From Aquibacillus saliphilus (lineage in GTDB: Bacteria; Bacillota; Bacilli; Bacillales; Amphibacillaceae), in assembly GCF_020404745.1 (NCBI RefSeq), contig NZ_JAIZAP010000004.1, forward strand, positions 124,001 to 188,000: a DNA stretch of 64,000 bases. The letters are read 5' to 3'. The position numbers and the translations under genes are program-made. Below the pieces are notes generated by a model, which made no database searches, was not told the DNA's origin, and saw nothing but the letters and a program-made list of their open reading frames with translations. The first letter of the stretch is position 1. The number at the start of each line of letters is the position of its first letter. Shown here one piece after another: positions 23,916-32,111 of this stretch.

Positions 23916-24317
23916 ATGTGTCTAGCAAGCGAATATCTTAATACAATCATTAAAGCTCAGAAAGACTTTGACAATCGGAAACATGAATTAAATTTACTTA
24001 GGTCGAAATATGATAAAGAGATCAACAACCTATATCACGATTTGGAGACCAGAAAATTCAATGCATGTGAGGGTTATTACATAACCAAGAAGCTGCAAAA
24101 GATTCTTCAAAAAAGAAGACTTGTAAAAACTGAATTCAATAATATGAGTTGTGTTTTTAAGTCTATGAATATGGACATTATTAAAAAACAATTAAACAAC
24201 GGGGATAAATATCTAAGGAAAATGATTGAAAATGGTGAGGAGACAGACTACACAAAGGATTTTGATTTTGATATTCATGATATTTTTGAATCAGAAAGAG
24301 AGAAAGTTGAGGTGTAA
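23916..24317 (+). CDS. hypothetical coiled-coil protein
   Basis: 133 aa, ATG with weak SD AAGGGG. Long charged helices with scattered Cys (residues 2, 47, 77). First gene after the promoter at 23847. Family unknown. Confidence 0.65.
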   Translation: MCLASEYLNTIIKAQKDFDNRKHELNLLRSKYDKEINNLYHDLETRKFNACEGYYITKKLQKILQKRRLVKTEFNNMSCVFKSMNMDIIKKQLNNGDKYLRKMIENGEETDYTKDFDFDIHDIFESEREKVEV

Positions 24318-24319
24318 AT

Positions 24320-24562
24320 ATGAGAAAATTTGAAGAAGGTAATCCTCAGACGGATGAAGTTAAAGAATGGGTAAACTCATTAGCAAGTCAATTGGAAGAA
24401 GAGAGTGAAGACAATTATTTCATTAGTGTTGATTATGGTAGTATCGATGACGATTATATAGTATTGGTACACGGTTATTTTGATGAAGAAACTGATAAGA
24501 TTACAGTTGTAGAAACGGCTACATATGGATTGGAGGAGGGAAATTATGATCAAAACACATGA
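24320..24562 (+). CDS. hypothetical acidic protein
   Basis: 80 aa, ATG with SD GAGGTG, 2 nt after the preceding stop. Very acidic, helix followed by beta strands. Overlaps the YpiB-like gene by 17 nt, so they are co-translated. Confidence 0.65.
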   Translation: MRKFEEGNPQTDEVKEWVNSLASQLEEESEDNYFISVDYGSIDDDYIVLVHGYFDEETDKITVVETATYGLEEGNYDQNT

Positions 24563-25046
24563 GAAAAAAGAGTTTATCAAATGGGTACTAGCTAAACACC
24601 AGTTAAAGAGGAGAGAAGCTGTTTGGATATTAAATTACATGATAAGCCATGAGGATTTATTAAAAAACATTCATTTTGTCGATGAAGGGATTGAATATTG
24701 TCCAAGAGGATTGATAATATCTTCAGTAGGCTCAAAACACCTTCCATTCAGGTTTTATATAAATAAAAATATGACAGAGGATGCAGAAAGGACATTCCAT
24801 GACATCCGATTTAATAAAGAATCACCAACATACATACACCTACGATTTCCAGACTCTCATAAATCACCAGAATATCTAAACATCATAGAAGAAAATCCAT
24901 ACTACCAAGAAGAAGAAACATATGAATACAGTGAGTTAGCTACAAAGTTTTTAGATGAATGCCTGTTTAAAGTACAAATTGATAAGGCTTTAGATAATAG
25001 AAATGAAGAATTGTTTAATGAATTAGTAGGAAAAGTTAACGTTTAA
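24546..25046 (+). CDS. UPF0302 / YpiB-like protein
   Basis: 166 aa from ATG 24546 (SD GGAGGAGGG). Strong family match: FIKWVLAKHQLKRREAVWIL, NYMISHEDLL, HFVDEG, YCPRGLIIS, PFRFYINKNMTEDAE, FHDIRFN and a PTYIHLRF strand are the conserved landmarks of UPF0302 proteins such as Bacillus YpiB (about 180 aa). That family is normally a host chromosomal gene of poorly known function, so this looks like a host-derived gene carried by the phage. Role here unknown. Confidence 0.82.
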   Translation: MIKTHEKKEFIKWVLAKHQLKRREAVWILNYMISHEDLLKNIHFVDEGIEYCPRGLIISSVGSKHLPFRFYINKNMTEDAERTFHDIRFNKESPTYIHLRFPDSHKSPEYLNIIEENPYYQEEETYEYSELATKFLDECLFKVQIDKALDNRNEELFNELVGKVNV

Positions 25047-25081
25047 TAAAACTGATATTTTAATAGAAAAGGAGAATGTAT

Positions 25082-25267
25082 ATGAAAATTGGAACTAAAG
25101 TAAAGATGGTTAATTGTTATGAGGCAAATGTTAATCCAGATAAAGTTTGGGTCACAAGAAGCGAACCGTGGGAATTGTGTCATGGAGAAAGTGTTGTTTT
25201 GCTTAAAGGTAAATCTGGTGGATTTTCAACTACTTGTTTAGAAGAAGTAAAAGGAGATGTAGAATGA
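25082..25267 (+). CDS. small hypothetical beta-rich protein
   Basis: 61 aa from ATG 25082 (SD AAAGGAGA; the ATG at 25076 is too close). SH3-like look (GTKVKMVNCYE). Its stop overlaps the next start (ATGA-type). Confidence 0.6.
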   Translation: MKIGTKVKMVNCYEANVNPDKVWVTRSEPWELCHGESVVLLKGKSGGFSTTCLEEVKGDVE

Positions 25268-25533
25268 GAAGAATCAAAGTAAGCGACTATGAGATAATCG
25301 AAGACTTTGAAAATGGTACATTCAAGGCGTTGCGTCATGGTGAGGAGTGGAGAAATTTAATTGGAGATAATCTAATATTAGCTCTAATTGATAAAGTAGA
25401 AGATGTTGAGTCTTTAAAAATGTCATTACAATCATGCAAATATCATGCTGAAAGAATCAAGGAAAAAGGATATGGTGAATCAATGGACGCTGACGATATT
25501 ATTGAGTTAGTAGACAATGAATTAGACTACTAG
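25264..25533 (+). CDS. hypothetical protein
   Basis: 89 aa from ATG 25264 (SD AAAGGAG), overlapping the previous stop by 4 nt. Charged alpha/beta. Family unknown. Confidence 0.65.
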   Translation: MRRIKVSDYEIIEDFENGTFKALRHGEEWRNLIGDNLILALIDKVEDVESLKMSLQSCKYHAERIKEKGYGESMDADDIIELVDNELDY

Positions 25534-25550
25534 AAAAGGAGAATGAAAAA

Positions 25551-25922
25551 ATGGAATTAAAAGAATTGACAACAGTACAAATGATTGAGGAGTTACAAGA
25601 AGGGTACATTGGCGAGTGTATTAATGCACCAATCGAATGTGTCAACACCGTAGAAATTAGTAGATACGGAAATATACAGTTTACAGATGGTTGTGACTTT
25701 ATCCTTACAGAATTTATAAGAAATAGAGCAAGTTGGATTATAAAAAGCAAACCTGTTTCTTTTGAAAAAGTAAGAGAGGCTGCAAAGAAAGGAAAACTAG
25801 TACAGTACAAATTAAGAGGCAAGGTCGGACAGTTTTCTTACAATTCAAGATTACACAACTTCGATCAAGGAGCATTTAGTTTTGAGATGCTGGATAATGC
25901 CGAATGGACAATCTTGGACTAA
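25551..25922 (+). CDS. hypothetical protein
   Basis: 123 aa, ATG with SD AAAGGAG. Helix at the start, then beta-rich. Family unknown. Confidence 0.65.
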   Translation: MELKELTTVQMIEELQEGYIGECINAPIECVNTVEISRYGNIQFTDGCDFILTEFIRNRASWIIKSKPVSFEKVREAAKKGKLVQYKLRGKVGQFSYNSRLHNFDQGAFSFEMLDNAEWTILD

Positions 25923-25956
25923 GTAAGAGTACTAATTTATAAGGAGGAAATGATTA

Positions 25957-26607
25957 ATGTTTTATGACGAGGATTTTTATAATGAGCCAAGCGAGTTTGA
26001 TATGAAGGTCGATGAATTCAAACAAGATTTATTAAAGTCAGTAAAAGAAGAATATGCTAATGAGATGGAAAGATTGGAAAAGGAAAATAGAGAACTTCAG
26101 AACGTCAAACTAAACTTTGAACAAATCAAACGGAATTATGAAAGTAAAGAGATTGACTTAGAACGAGCAAAGGAGAAGGCAAAGCAAGAAGCACGAAGAG
26201 AAAGATTGGATAAGTTAATGGATGATTATAAGATAGTTTTATATCGGGCAAGTGCTAAGTCAGAGAGAAAAAATAAATGTGATAGATGCGATGATAATAG
26301 GAGAATTTACTATAAAACGCCGTTAGGTAAAGATGCTTATGAATCGTGCGATTGCTCAAAAGGTAAACTTACTTATTCGCCTAAAGAAAATATAATATAT
26401 GAGTTTAGAATAAATCGAGACAACAATGAATTACTTGCATGGTATCAGTATGATGACGAATACGGATCAATGAGGTACTCAACAAAAGCAGACTCATTCT
26501 ATAAAAAAGGAATGAAGTACGAAGATGTAAATCGATACAATACATTTTTCAAAGACAAAGAAGATTGCCAGAAATATTGTGATCATTTAAATAATGAGGA
26601 AAATTAA
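25957..26607 (+). CDS. coiled-coil protein with zinc-binding motif
   Basis: 216 aa, ATG with SD AAGGAGG. Residues 15-90 form a charged coiled coil; a zinc knuckle follows (CDRCDD ... CDC near 108-134), then an aromatic C-terminal domain. May be a structural or nucleic-acid-binding protein; family not recognised. Confidence 0.65.
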   Translation: MFYDEDFYNEPSEFDMKVDEFKQDLLKSVKEEYANEMERLEKENRELQNVKLNFEQIKRNYESKEIDLERAKEKAKQEARRERLDKLMDDYKIVLYRASAKSERKNKCDRCDDNRRIYYKTPLGKDAYESCDCSKGKLTYSPKENIIYEFRINRDNNELLAWYQYDDEYGSMRYSTKADSFYKKGMKYEDVNRYNTFFKDKEDCQKYCDHLNNEEN

Positions 26608-26615
26608 ACTCTTAT

Positions 26616-26650
26616 TATCTTCCATTTACTCGTATATACTTCCATTTACT
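26616..26650. repeat. inverted copy of the GGAAGTAAAT element
   Basis: TTATCTTCCATTTACT plus a second CTTCCATTTACT, the reverse complement of the element at 19903. Both copies lie upstream of zinc-ribbon HNH genes. Confidence 0.5.
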
Positions 26651-26715
26651 AAGGCGTAAACACTGTAAAATTTAGGTTTTATTAAGTTGACAGAAAATAC
26701 GAAGGAGTGAAATGC

Positions 26716-27345
26716 ATAGTTTTGAAAAAGTGTAAGAAATGTGACGAAGAGAAGCCTGTAAATAGTTTTTATGGACAAAACAAAAAGAGAAATGATGGAA
26801 CTGAATGGATTTATTATAGACCTGATTGTAAGGAGTGTACGAAAAAAAGTGCTGCTAAATGGCAAAATAATAACATAGACAGAAAGAGAGAAAGTGGCAG
26901 GAATTGGGCAAGGAGAAATATGGATGTGATTAACAAACGTAAAAAAGAATCTGTTGATAGAGGAATGACTTTGAAGAAGTGGCAAAGCAAAAATAAAGAT
27001 AAGACTAAGGGTTATCAGAACAAAAGATTGAATAAAAACCACGATATTTCGAATTACGAGTGGGAAGAATGTAAAAGATATTTCGATAATTTATGTGCTT
27101 ATTGTGGTAAATCAGAAGATGAAGCCATTGAAGAATATAACAACAAATTTCATCAAGAACACGTTGACCACGATGGTAGCAACAAACTAGATAATTGTAT
27201 TCCTAGTTGCAAGGGTTGTAATAGTAGTAAGCATCAAAGCGAATGGACTGTATGGTATAACGAAGATAATCCAAATTTTACATACGAGAGACTAAATAAA
27301 ATACATAGTTGGCTTAATGGAGATTATTTACAGTACAAAGAATAA
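26716..27345 (+). CDS. zinc-ribbon HNH endonuclease, paralogue 4 (AUA start)
   Basis: 209 aa. SD AAGGAG sits 8 nt before ATA 26716; the GTG at 26707 overlaps the SD and the TTG at 26722 is 14 nt away. Zinc ribbon CKKCDEE ... CKECTK, basic linker, HNH core CAYCGK, HQEHVDHDG, NKLDNC, PSCKGCN. Very similar to 19954 with a matching upstream element. Confidence 0.85.
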   Translation: MVLKKCKKCDEEKPVNSFYGQNKKRNDGTEWIYYRPDCKECTKKSAAKWQNNNIDRKRESGRNWARRNMDVINKRKKESVDRGMTLKKWQSKNKDKTKGYQNKRLNKNHDISNYEWEECKRYFDNLCAYCGKSEDEAIEEYNNKFHQEHVDHDGSNKLDNCIPSCKGCNSSKHQSEWTVWYNEDNPNFTYERLNKIHSWLNGDYLQYKE

Positions 27346-27370
27346 TATATAAATAAAATTATACTATAAT
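27346..27370 (+). promoter_or_regulatory. TATATAAATAAAATTATA promoter core
   Basis: Conserved core followed by TATAAT (27365-27370). No clear -35. It precedes the ligase gene. Confidence 0.55.
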
Positions 27371-27384
27371 AAGGAGAGAATTAA

Positions 27385-28242
27385 ATGAAAAAGTACGATA
27401 AAATTGTACGTCATGGACAAAAAGGCACTCATTTAACTATCGAAAATAATCCAGAAATCGTTATTATGGAAAAATTAGATGGTGCTAATGCTAGTTTTAA
27501 AAAAGAAGATGGAAAAATTAAGTGTTTTAGCCGGAATAATGAAGTAAATGAAGATAATAATCTGAGAGGATTCTATGAGTGGGTGCAAGAAAATGTGAAT
27601 GCTGACGATTTAGTCGAAGGCGGTATTTATTTTGGGGAATGGCTTATCAAACACACCATTAACTATCCACAGGAAGCATACCAAAACTTTTATTTATTCG
27701 ATATTTATGACGAAGAGACTGAAAGATACATCAATTATCACCTAGTCGAGAAACAGGCTGATAAATTAGGGTTGAAACTTGTACCATTGTTTTATCAAGG
27801 AGAATTCCAGTCACTAGACCACATTAACTCATTCGTAGGTAAGTCTAAGATAGGTGAAGTTGGTGAGGGCGTAGTTGTTAAAAATTACAACTATGAAGAT
27901 AAGCATGGTGATCAGATTTTTACAAAAATAGTATCTGAACAATTTTCCGAGAAGGCAAAGTCTAAAAAACAACAACTGCCTCAACATTCAAATGAGTTAG
28001 ATGATTTCGTTAATACATACTTAACTCAAGCTAGAGTTGAAAAGATGTTGCATAAACTTGTTGATGAAGGAATCATTGAAGAAGAACCCTCATTAGAGGA
28101 TATGGGAACAATTTTAAAGAATAGTGGCAACAGAATGATTGACGATATTTTAGAAGAAGAAATGGATTCACTGGTTAAAATAGTCAAAAAGAAAATTGGT
28201 AAGAAATATCCATCTGTGGTTAAGGAAATATTGTCTAGTTGA
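27385..28242 (+). CDS. ATP-dependent polynucleotide ligase, LigB/Rnl2-like
   Basis: 285 aa, ATG with SD AAGGAGAG. Nucleotidyl-transferase motifs: KLDGAN (motif I, nucleophile Lys near residue 30), FGEWLIKHTI (motif III), GEGVVVKNY (motif IV) and FTKIVSEQF (motif V). Length and opening (KYDKIVRHGQKGTHL) are like SPbeta LigB (YoqV), annotated as a DNA ligase but related to T4 Rnl2-type RNA ligases. It seals nicks in nucleic acid; substrate choice cannot be told from sequence. Confidence 0.85.
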   Translation: MKKYDKIVRHGQKGTHLTIENNPEIVIMEKLDGANASFKKEDGKIKCFSRNNEVNEDNNLRGFYEWVQENVNADDLVEGGIYFGEWLIKHTINYPQEAYQNFYLFDIYDEETERYINYHLVEKQADKLGLKLVPLFYQGEFQSLDHINSFVGKSKIGEVGEGVVVKNYNYEDKHGDQIFTKIVSEQFSEKAKSKKQQLPQHSNELDDFVNTYLTQARVEKMLHKLVDEGIIEEEPSLEDMGTILKNSGNRMIDDILEEEMDSLVKIVKKKIGKKYPSVVKEILSS

Positions 28243-28258
28243 TAAGGGAGTGAATATC

Positions 28259-28444
28259 TTGTCTAGAGATAAGAGTAACTATACAAAACAAGTAGATCAA
28301 GTAAAAGTCTGTAACAATGAACAAGAAACGAATGAGTGGTTAATGGATATGCCAAAAGATTCAATCGTGAAAGATATTAAATTATCTTCATTAAATGGAT
28401 TGGATTTAATTCTAATACATTATAAGCAAATTATTATAGTTTAA
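28259..28444 (+). CDS. small hypothetical protein, Cse60-like
   Basis: 61 aa from TTG 28259 (SD AAGGGAGTG). The pattern NEQETNEWLMDM followed by short beta strands recalls the small Cse60-type proteins. Weak match only. Confidence 0.5.
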   Translation: MSRDKSNYTKQVDQVKVCNNEQETNEWLMDMPKDSIVKDIKLSSLNGLDLILIHYKQIIIV

Positions 28445-28477
28445 AACACTAATTATATCAAGAAAAGGAGAGGTAGA

Positions 28478-28816
28478 ATGAGTAAAACAAAAGAGTTGAT
28501 TGAGATAATTAATACGTATCCTGAACATAAACTTATTTTCATGTATCCAGAAGAAGGTTCAGAACATCCTTATACTATGGGGTATCCTACGGAAATAATT
28601 GTAGACGAGTATTGGATTGATGATGAACGTGTTTGGCTTAAATATGATAACGAAGGTGAGATGTCTGACCATTATGGAGAGCTTATTTTTGACGATTTAT
28701 ATCCTGATGTAAAGATTATAAATGACGAACAAGATAAAGTTGTTGATAAGAAAACACAAGAGTTCATCGACAGTCAAGACTGGCAAAAATGTATCTGTGT
28801 TTATATTCATTACTAA
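28478..28816 (+). CDS. hypothetical acidic protein
   Basis: 112 aa, ATG with SD AAGGAGAGG. Contains FMYPEEGSEHPYTMGYPTE and acidic aromatic stretches. Family unknown. Confidence 0.65.
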   Translation: MSKTKELIEIINTYPEHKLIFMYPEEGSEHPYTMGYPTEIIVDEYWIDDERVWLKYDNEGEMSDHYGELIFDDLYPDVKIINDEQDKVVDKKTQEFIDSQDWQKCICVYIHY

Positions 28817-28853
28817 TAAAACGACACTTTTATGAGGAGGTAGGTGAATCTGA

Positions 28854-29057
28854 TTGAATGCTAAATTAAAAATTCCAATAGCTTTAGGAATTGTGTTTGT
28901 CCCGTTCCTTTTAATTGGTTATTATTGGATGATTAATGAGACAATTTACACAATATTTCCCAACGCAATAGAAGAAGGTGTCTCGATGGTTTCCTTTATG
29001 TTAACCGTTATGATACCTGCAGCAATAGTAATGTTGTTCATTCATGAAAAAATGTGA
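28854..29057 (+). CDS. small membrane protein
   Basis: 67 aa from TTG with SD GAGGAGG. Two hydrophobic helices (residues 8-27 and 42-62) separated by a short acidic loop. Probably inner membrane; function unknown. Confidence 0.65.
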   Translation: MNAKLKIPIALGIVFVPFLLIGYYWMINETIYTIFPNAIEEGVSMVSFMLTVMIPAAIVMLFIHEKM

Positions 29058-29087
29058 TAAAAACGAACTTTTATAAGGAGTGAATAA

Positions 29088-29420
29088 ATGAATAATCGAG
29101 AAATTAATGAATTAATTGTTGAACATGTTTTAAAATTACCAATGGCACAAGAAGGTGTAAAACACAGTGAATCCTATATTGACGGATGGTTAGAAGGTAG
29201 ATCATACTCAACAAATATTAGTGATGCTTGGGAATTAGTTGAAAAGTTAAGAGAAGAGCATTGTGAAATAGAAATAGGTGTAGGAGAAGATGTGGTAAAC
29301 GTGTTTGTGCAAAGCTTAGTACACGATGATTGTGATATTAAAACCTATTATTCTCAAGAAGATAATGCACCATTGGCGATATGTAAGGCGATATTAAAAT
29401 ACAAAGGTATTACTCTTTAA
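29088..29420 (+). CDS. hypothetical protein
   Basis: 110 aa, ATG with SD AAGGAGTG. Acidic alpha/beta; GWLEGRSYSTNISDAWELV resembles the DUF2591-like style of small phage proteins, but I cannot assign it. Confidence 0.65.
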   Translation: MNNREINELIVEHVLKLPMAQEGVKHSESYIDGWLEGRSYSTNISDAWELVEKLREEHCEIEIGVGEDVVNVFVQSLVHDDCDIKTYYSQEDNAPLAICKAILKYKGITL

Positions 29421-29446
29421 AAATTGTCAATAAGGGTGTGAATTTA

Positions 29447-29620
29447 TTGAAATATAGGGAAGATAAGTTATTAGAAAAATATCAGGAAATAACTGACAAG
29501 AAGAATGATGCTAGGTGTAGAGGTAACGGCACAATGGCAAATATCTATGATGAAAAACTGAAAATAATCAGGATGGCATTAGGGTTGTTGGAAATTCATA
29601 TAGATGGGATCAATCGTTAA
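29447..29620 (+). CDS. small hypothetical helical protein
   Basis: 57 aa from TTG 29447 (SD AAGGGTG). Basic helical hairpin. Family unknown. Confidence 0.55.
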   Translation: MKYREDKLLEKYQEITDKKNDARCRGNGTMANIYDEKLKIIRMALGLLEIHIDGINR

Positions 29621-29653
29621 AATTATCCATTTACAAGGTTAGGAGGTGTGAGT

Positions 29654-29980
29654 TTGGAAATTTTAGCACATGGTAGTCAATGGGGCGAGTATGTTTTTGT
29701 ATTAGCAATACTGTCCATTTCAGGAATATTTTTAGCATCTCTTCTTCTTTATGCATTGGTTGATTCTTTTAAAGATGGGTGGGACAAGGATGGAACTATT
29801 GCCATGCTATTCATTGCTGGTTTATTATCATTGATAATTTGGGGATTAATTGGAACAAATGAGCAAGGTGTAACAGAATATTGGAAGGTGAGAATAATAG
29901 ATTTTAATGAAATTTATGAAAAAGATTATAAAATCGTTGATCAAGAAGGTGTTATCTATAAGATTGTAAAAAATGATTAG
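29654..29980 (+). CDS. membrane protein
   Basis: 108 aa from TTG 29654 (SD AGGAGG). Two hydrophobic helices (about residues 13-37 and 47-67) and a charged C-terminal tail. Function unknown. Confidence 0.65.
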   Translation: MEILAHGSQWGEYVFVLAILSISGIFLASLLLYALVDSFKDGWDKDGTIAMLFIAGLLSLIIWGLIGTNEQGVTEYWKVRIIDFNEIYEKDYKIVDQEGVIYKIVKND

Positions 29981-30002
29981 TTTGTTGAAGGGATAGTTGC
30001 TA

Positions 30003-30028
30003 TAACAGAATAATGTAAATATCGCTGG
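30003..30028 (+). promoter_or_regulatory. SPBRE-like element, copy 12
   Basis: TAACAG, 10 nt, ATATCGCTGG: a perfect match, intergenic between two membrane protein genes. Confidence 0.75.
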
Positions 30029-30059
30029 AAACTTAAAAGTCAGGAAATGAGGTGAAGTA

Positions 30060-30269
30060 TTGACAGGATTTACATTAGGTGTTTTGTTTGTTTTAGTGAT
30101 ATGGGGATTAAGTAACCATTTAACTAATAATATTTTAATTAAAAAAGCTGATACAAAGGGTGTTGAGTTTATTAAAGGCAAACCAGTTGTATTAGTACAT
30201 GAGAGAGATTATGTTCCAATGTCATTAAAATCTGAAGTGTATGATCGGGAAAACAAAAAGACTACTTAA
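30060..30269 (+). CDS. small single-span membrane protein
   Basis: 69 aa from TTG with SD GAGGTG. One N-terminal hydrophobic helix (LGVLFVLVIWGLS) then a basic tail. Directly after an SPBRE-like element. Confidence 0.6.
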   Translation: MTGFTLGVLFVLVIWGLSNHLTNNILIKKADTKGVEFIKGKPVVLVHERDYVPMSLKSEVYDRENKKTT

Positions 30270-30288
30270 AATCATTAGGAGGTAGAAA

Positions 30289-30597
30289 ATGGACATTAAA
30301 AGATTATTTAAAGAATCTGAATCAGATAAAATTAGTCAAGAAATTGTGAGTAAAATTTACCCAGTTGAGCCATTAGAGAGATATTATAAATTTGGAGTAG
30401 CTTCAACTCTAAGTAATATTGAAGATTATGCTAATACGTATATCAATGGCAAATATGCTGATAAATTAGACGCACACGATTTAAAAAAGATTATATTTGG
30501 AATTATTCATCAGGATCAGGATGTTAAAGAAATGTTTGGTAGATTAAGAAACGAAGGAGTTCAGCTTAAAAACGAAGAAAAAGGAGAATGCTTATGA
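30289..30597 (+). CDS. hypothetical protein
   Basis: 102 aa, ATG with SD TAGGAGG. Helical. Its end overlaps the next start (ATGA). Confidence 0.65.
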   Translation: MDIKRLFKESESDKISQEIVSKIYPVEPLERYYKFGVASTLSNIEDYANTYINGKYADKLDAHDLKKIIFGIIHQDQDVKEMFGRLRNEGVQLKNEEKGECL

Positions 30598-30848
30598 ACG
30601 AAATGACACTAGAGGGACTAATTAGGTTAGGTAATTCACATTTTGCCAAATATGATGCAAATTGGATGATAATTGAAGTTAAGGCATTTGATAACGAACC
30701 AGAGATTATTATTAATCCAAAAGAAAACTTTCAAGCAAAATTAGATTATTATGCCAAGGCATACGACAATGATTTAACACTAAAAACAAATAAAAATATT
30801 AAAATTGTAAACTTTGATTTTGTTGAAGCTATTCAAGACGTATGGTAA
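30594..30848 (+). CDS. hypothetical protein
   Basis: 84 aa from ATG 30594 (SD AAAGGAG), overlapping the previous stop by 4 nt. Alpha/beta; family unknown. Confidence 0.65.
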   Translation: MNEMTLEGLIRLGNSHFAKYDANWMIIEVKAFDNEPEIIINPKENFQAKLDYYAKAYDNDLTLKTNKNIKIVNFDFVEAIQDVW

Positions 30849-31075
30849 AACACGATAAAATCATGTTTTTAAACGAGAAGACGGTAAACGAATTGACTAT
30901 TAGCGAATATCAAATGTTAGCAATTAAAGATGGCGTTGAAGAAGGATTCAATGAACAAGGGTATAAATTAACAAGTAGAGATAGATTAATGATTTCAATG
31001 ACAGTTAAAGTCACCAAAGAAACAATTGATCAGTTGTTAGAAGAGAAATACGATAAATTAAGTGGGTGTGACTAA
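30842..31075 (+). CDS. hypothetical protein
   Basis: 77 aa. ATG 30842 overlaps the preceding stop with no SD, consistent with coupling. Helical. Family unknown. Confidence 0.6.
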   Translation: MVKHDKIMFLNEKTVNELTISEYQMLAIKDGVEEGFNEQGYKLTSRDRLMISMTVKVTKETIDQLLEEKYDKLSGCD

Positions 31076-31351
31076 ATGAAAAGACAAGAGTTGATTGATT
31101 TATGTGAGAAGGCTATTGTCTCTGAGGATAAGTGGGGGAATCGTGATTCTGCATCTGCTCAAAGACAAATCGGTGAGTTGTGGGCATTATTAAAAGCTGG
31201 ATGTGATTACAAATTAGACCATAATTCATTAAGTATTACCGTTTATTACAAAGGATTTATGTATTTTGAAATGCTTGATATAGAGAGTGAATATTTCTAT
31301 TTGCCTACATTAAAGGAGTTAGAAGAATTGAATGGTGAAGATTGGTACTAA
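31076..31351 (+). CDS. hypothetical protein
   Basis: 91 aa, ATG directly after the previous stop. Contains EDKWGNRDSASAQRQIGELW, similar in style to small phage proteins; family unknown. Confidence 0.65.
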   Translation: MKRQELIDLCEKAIVSEDKWGNRDSASAQRQIGELWALLKAGCDYKLDHNSLSITVYYKGFMYFEMLDIESEYFYLPTLKELEELNGEDWY

Positions 31352-31387
31352 ATAAAAGAAGAGTATTATCGGGGAAGGAGAGTAAAA

Positions 31388-31588
31388 ATGGAGTTAATTA
31401 AATTGATGCAAAAAAGAAGTGACAGGATTGAAAATGTGAAGGAAGATTTATTTGAATTAGAGACTGATTTAATCGGTGCAGAAGTTAGACATGAAGATAA
31501 AGAAGCTATGATTATGGAAATTGATTGGATGCAAAAAGCAGTGTTGTTAAACTATGACGATGTGAATATGGAGTGGATAACGTTTTAA
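31388..31588 (+). CDS. hypothetical protein
   Basis: 66 aa, ATG with SD AAGGAGAG. Helix-rich and acidic. Family unknown. Confidence 0.6.
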   Translation: MELIKLMQKRSDRIENVKEDLFELETDLIGAEVRHEDKEAMIMEIDWMQKAVLLNYDDVNMEWITF

Positions 31589-31616
31589 AATGTTTCTTTT
31601 ATAAGGTGGTATAAGT

Positions 31617-31790
31617 ATGGATAAAAAACAAGTTAGGAAAGATTTATCTGAAATAAATGATTTATATCCTGTAGCCAAGACTTACTGTAACATAATGTTG
31701 CGAACTAAAAACTATCGCATTTACAAAAAGAATTTTAAAAAACTATGCAAGTTATGGAGATATGATTACCAAGATTACATTGATAAATAA
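31617..31790 (+). CDS. small basic hypothetical protein
   Basis: 57 aa, ATG with SD AAGGTGG. Tyr- and Lys-rich with two Cys. Family unknown. Confidence 0.55.
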   Translation: MDKKQVRKDLSEINDLYPVAKTYCNIMLRTKNYRIYKKNFKKLCKLWRYDYQDYIDK

Positions 31791-31822
31791 AACATTTTTT
31801 CTAAAAAGAAAGGTATGATAAA

Positions 31823-32074
31823 TTGGCTAAATTTCGAACTATAGATGAAGACGAAGTTATTAAATTGGCTAACAAGGTTAAATTTTCGTATAAGTATAAA
31901 ATTCCATTCCTATCAAAAGCAATAAGAAATAAGGCAAACGACAAATTATATGAAATGATTGACGATGAAATAATGGAATCAGTGAAAGATGTTATGCAAG
32001 ACGAAATGGATAAGCAGTTTGTACAATTCATGGATATTGCAGCAAGTCCGATACAATTTGATAAGAAGTATTAA
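31823..32074 (+). CDS. hypothetical protein
   Basis: 83 aa from TTG with SD GAAAGG. Basic N-terminus, acidic helical C-terminus. It precedes the fifth HNH gene. Confidence 0.6.
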   Translation: MAKFRTIDEDEVIKLANKVKFSYKYKIPFLSKAIRNKANDKLYEMIDDEIMESVKDVMQDEMDKQFVQFMDIAASPIQFDKKY

Positions 32075-32111
32075 TAGTTTAAAAGATTGGTTTTATCAAG
32101 GGATGTGGAAG

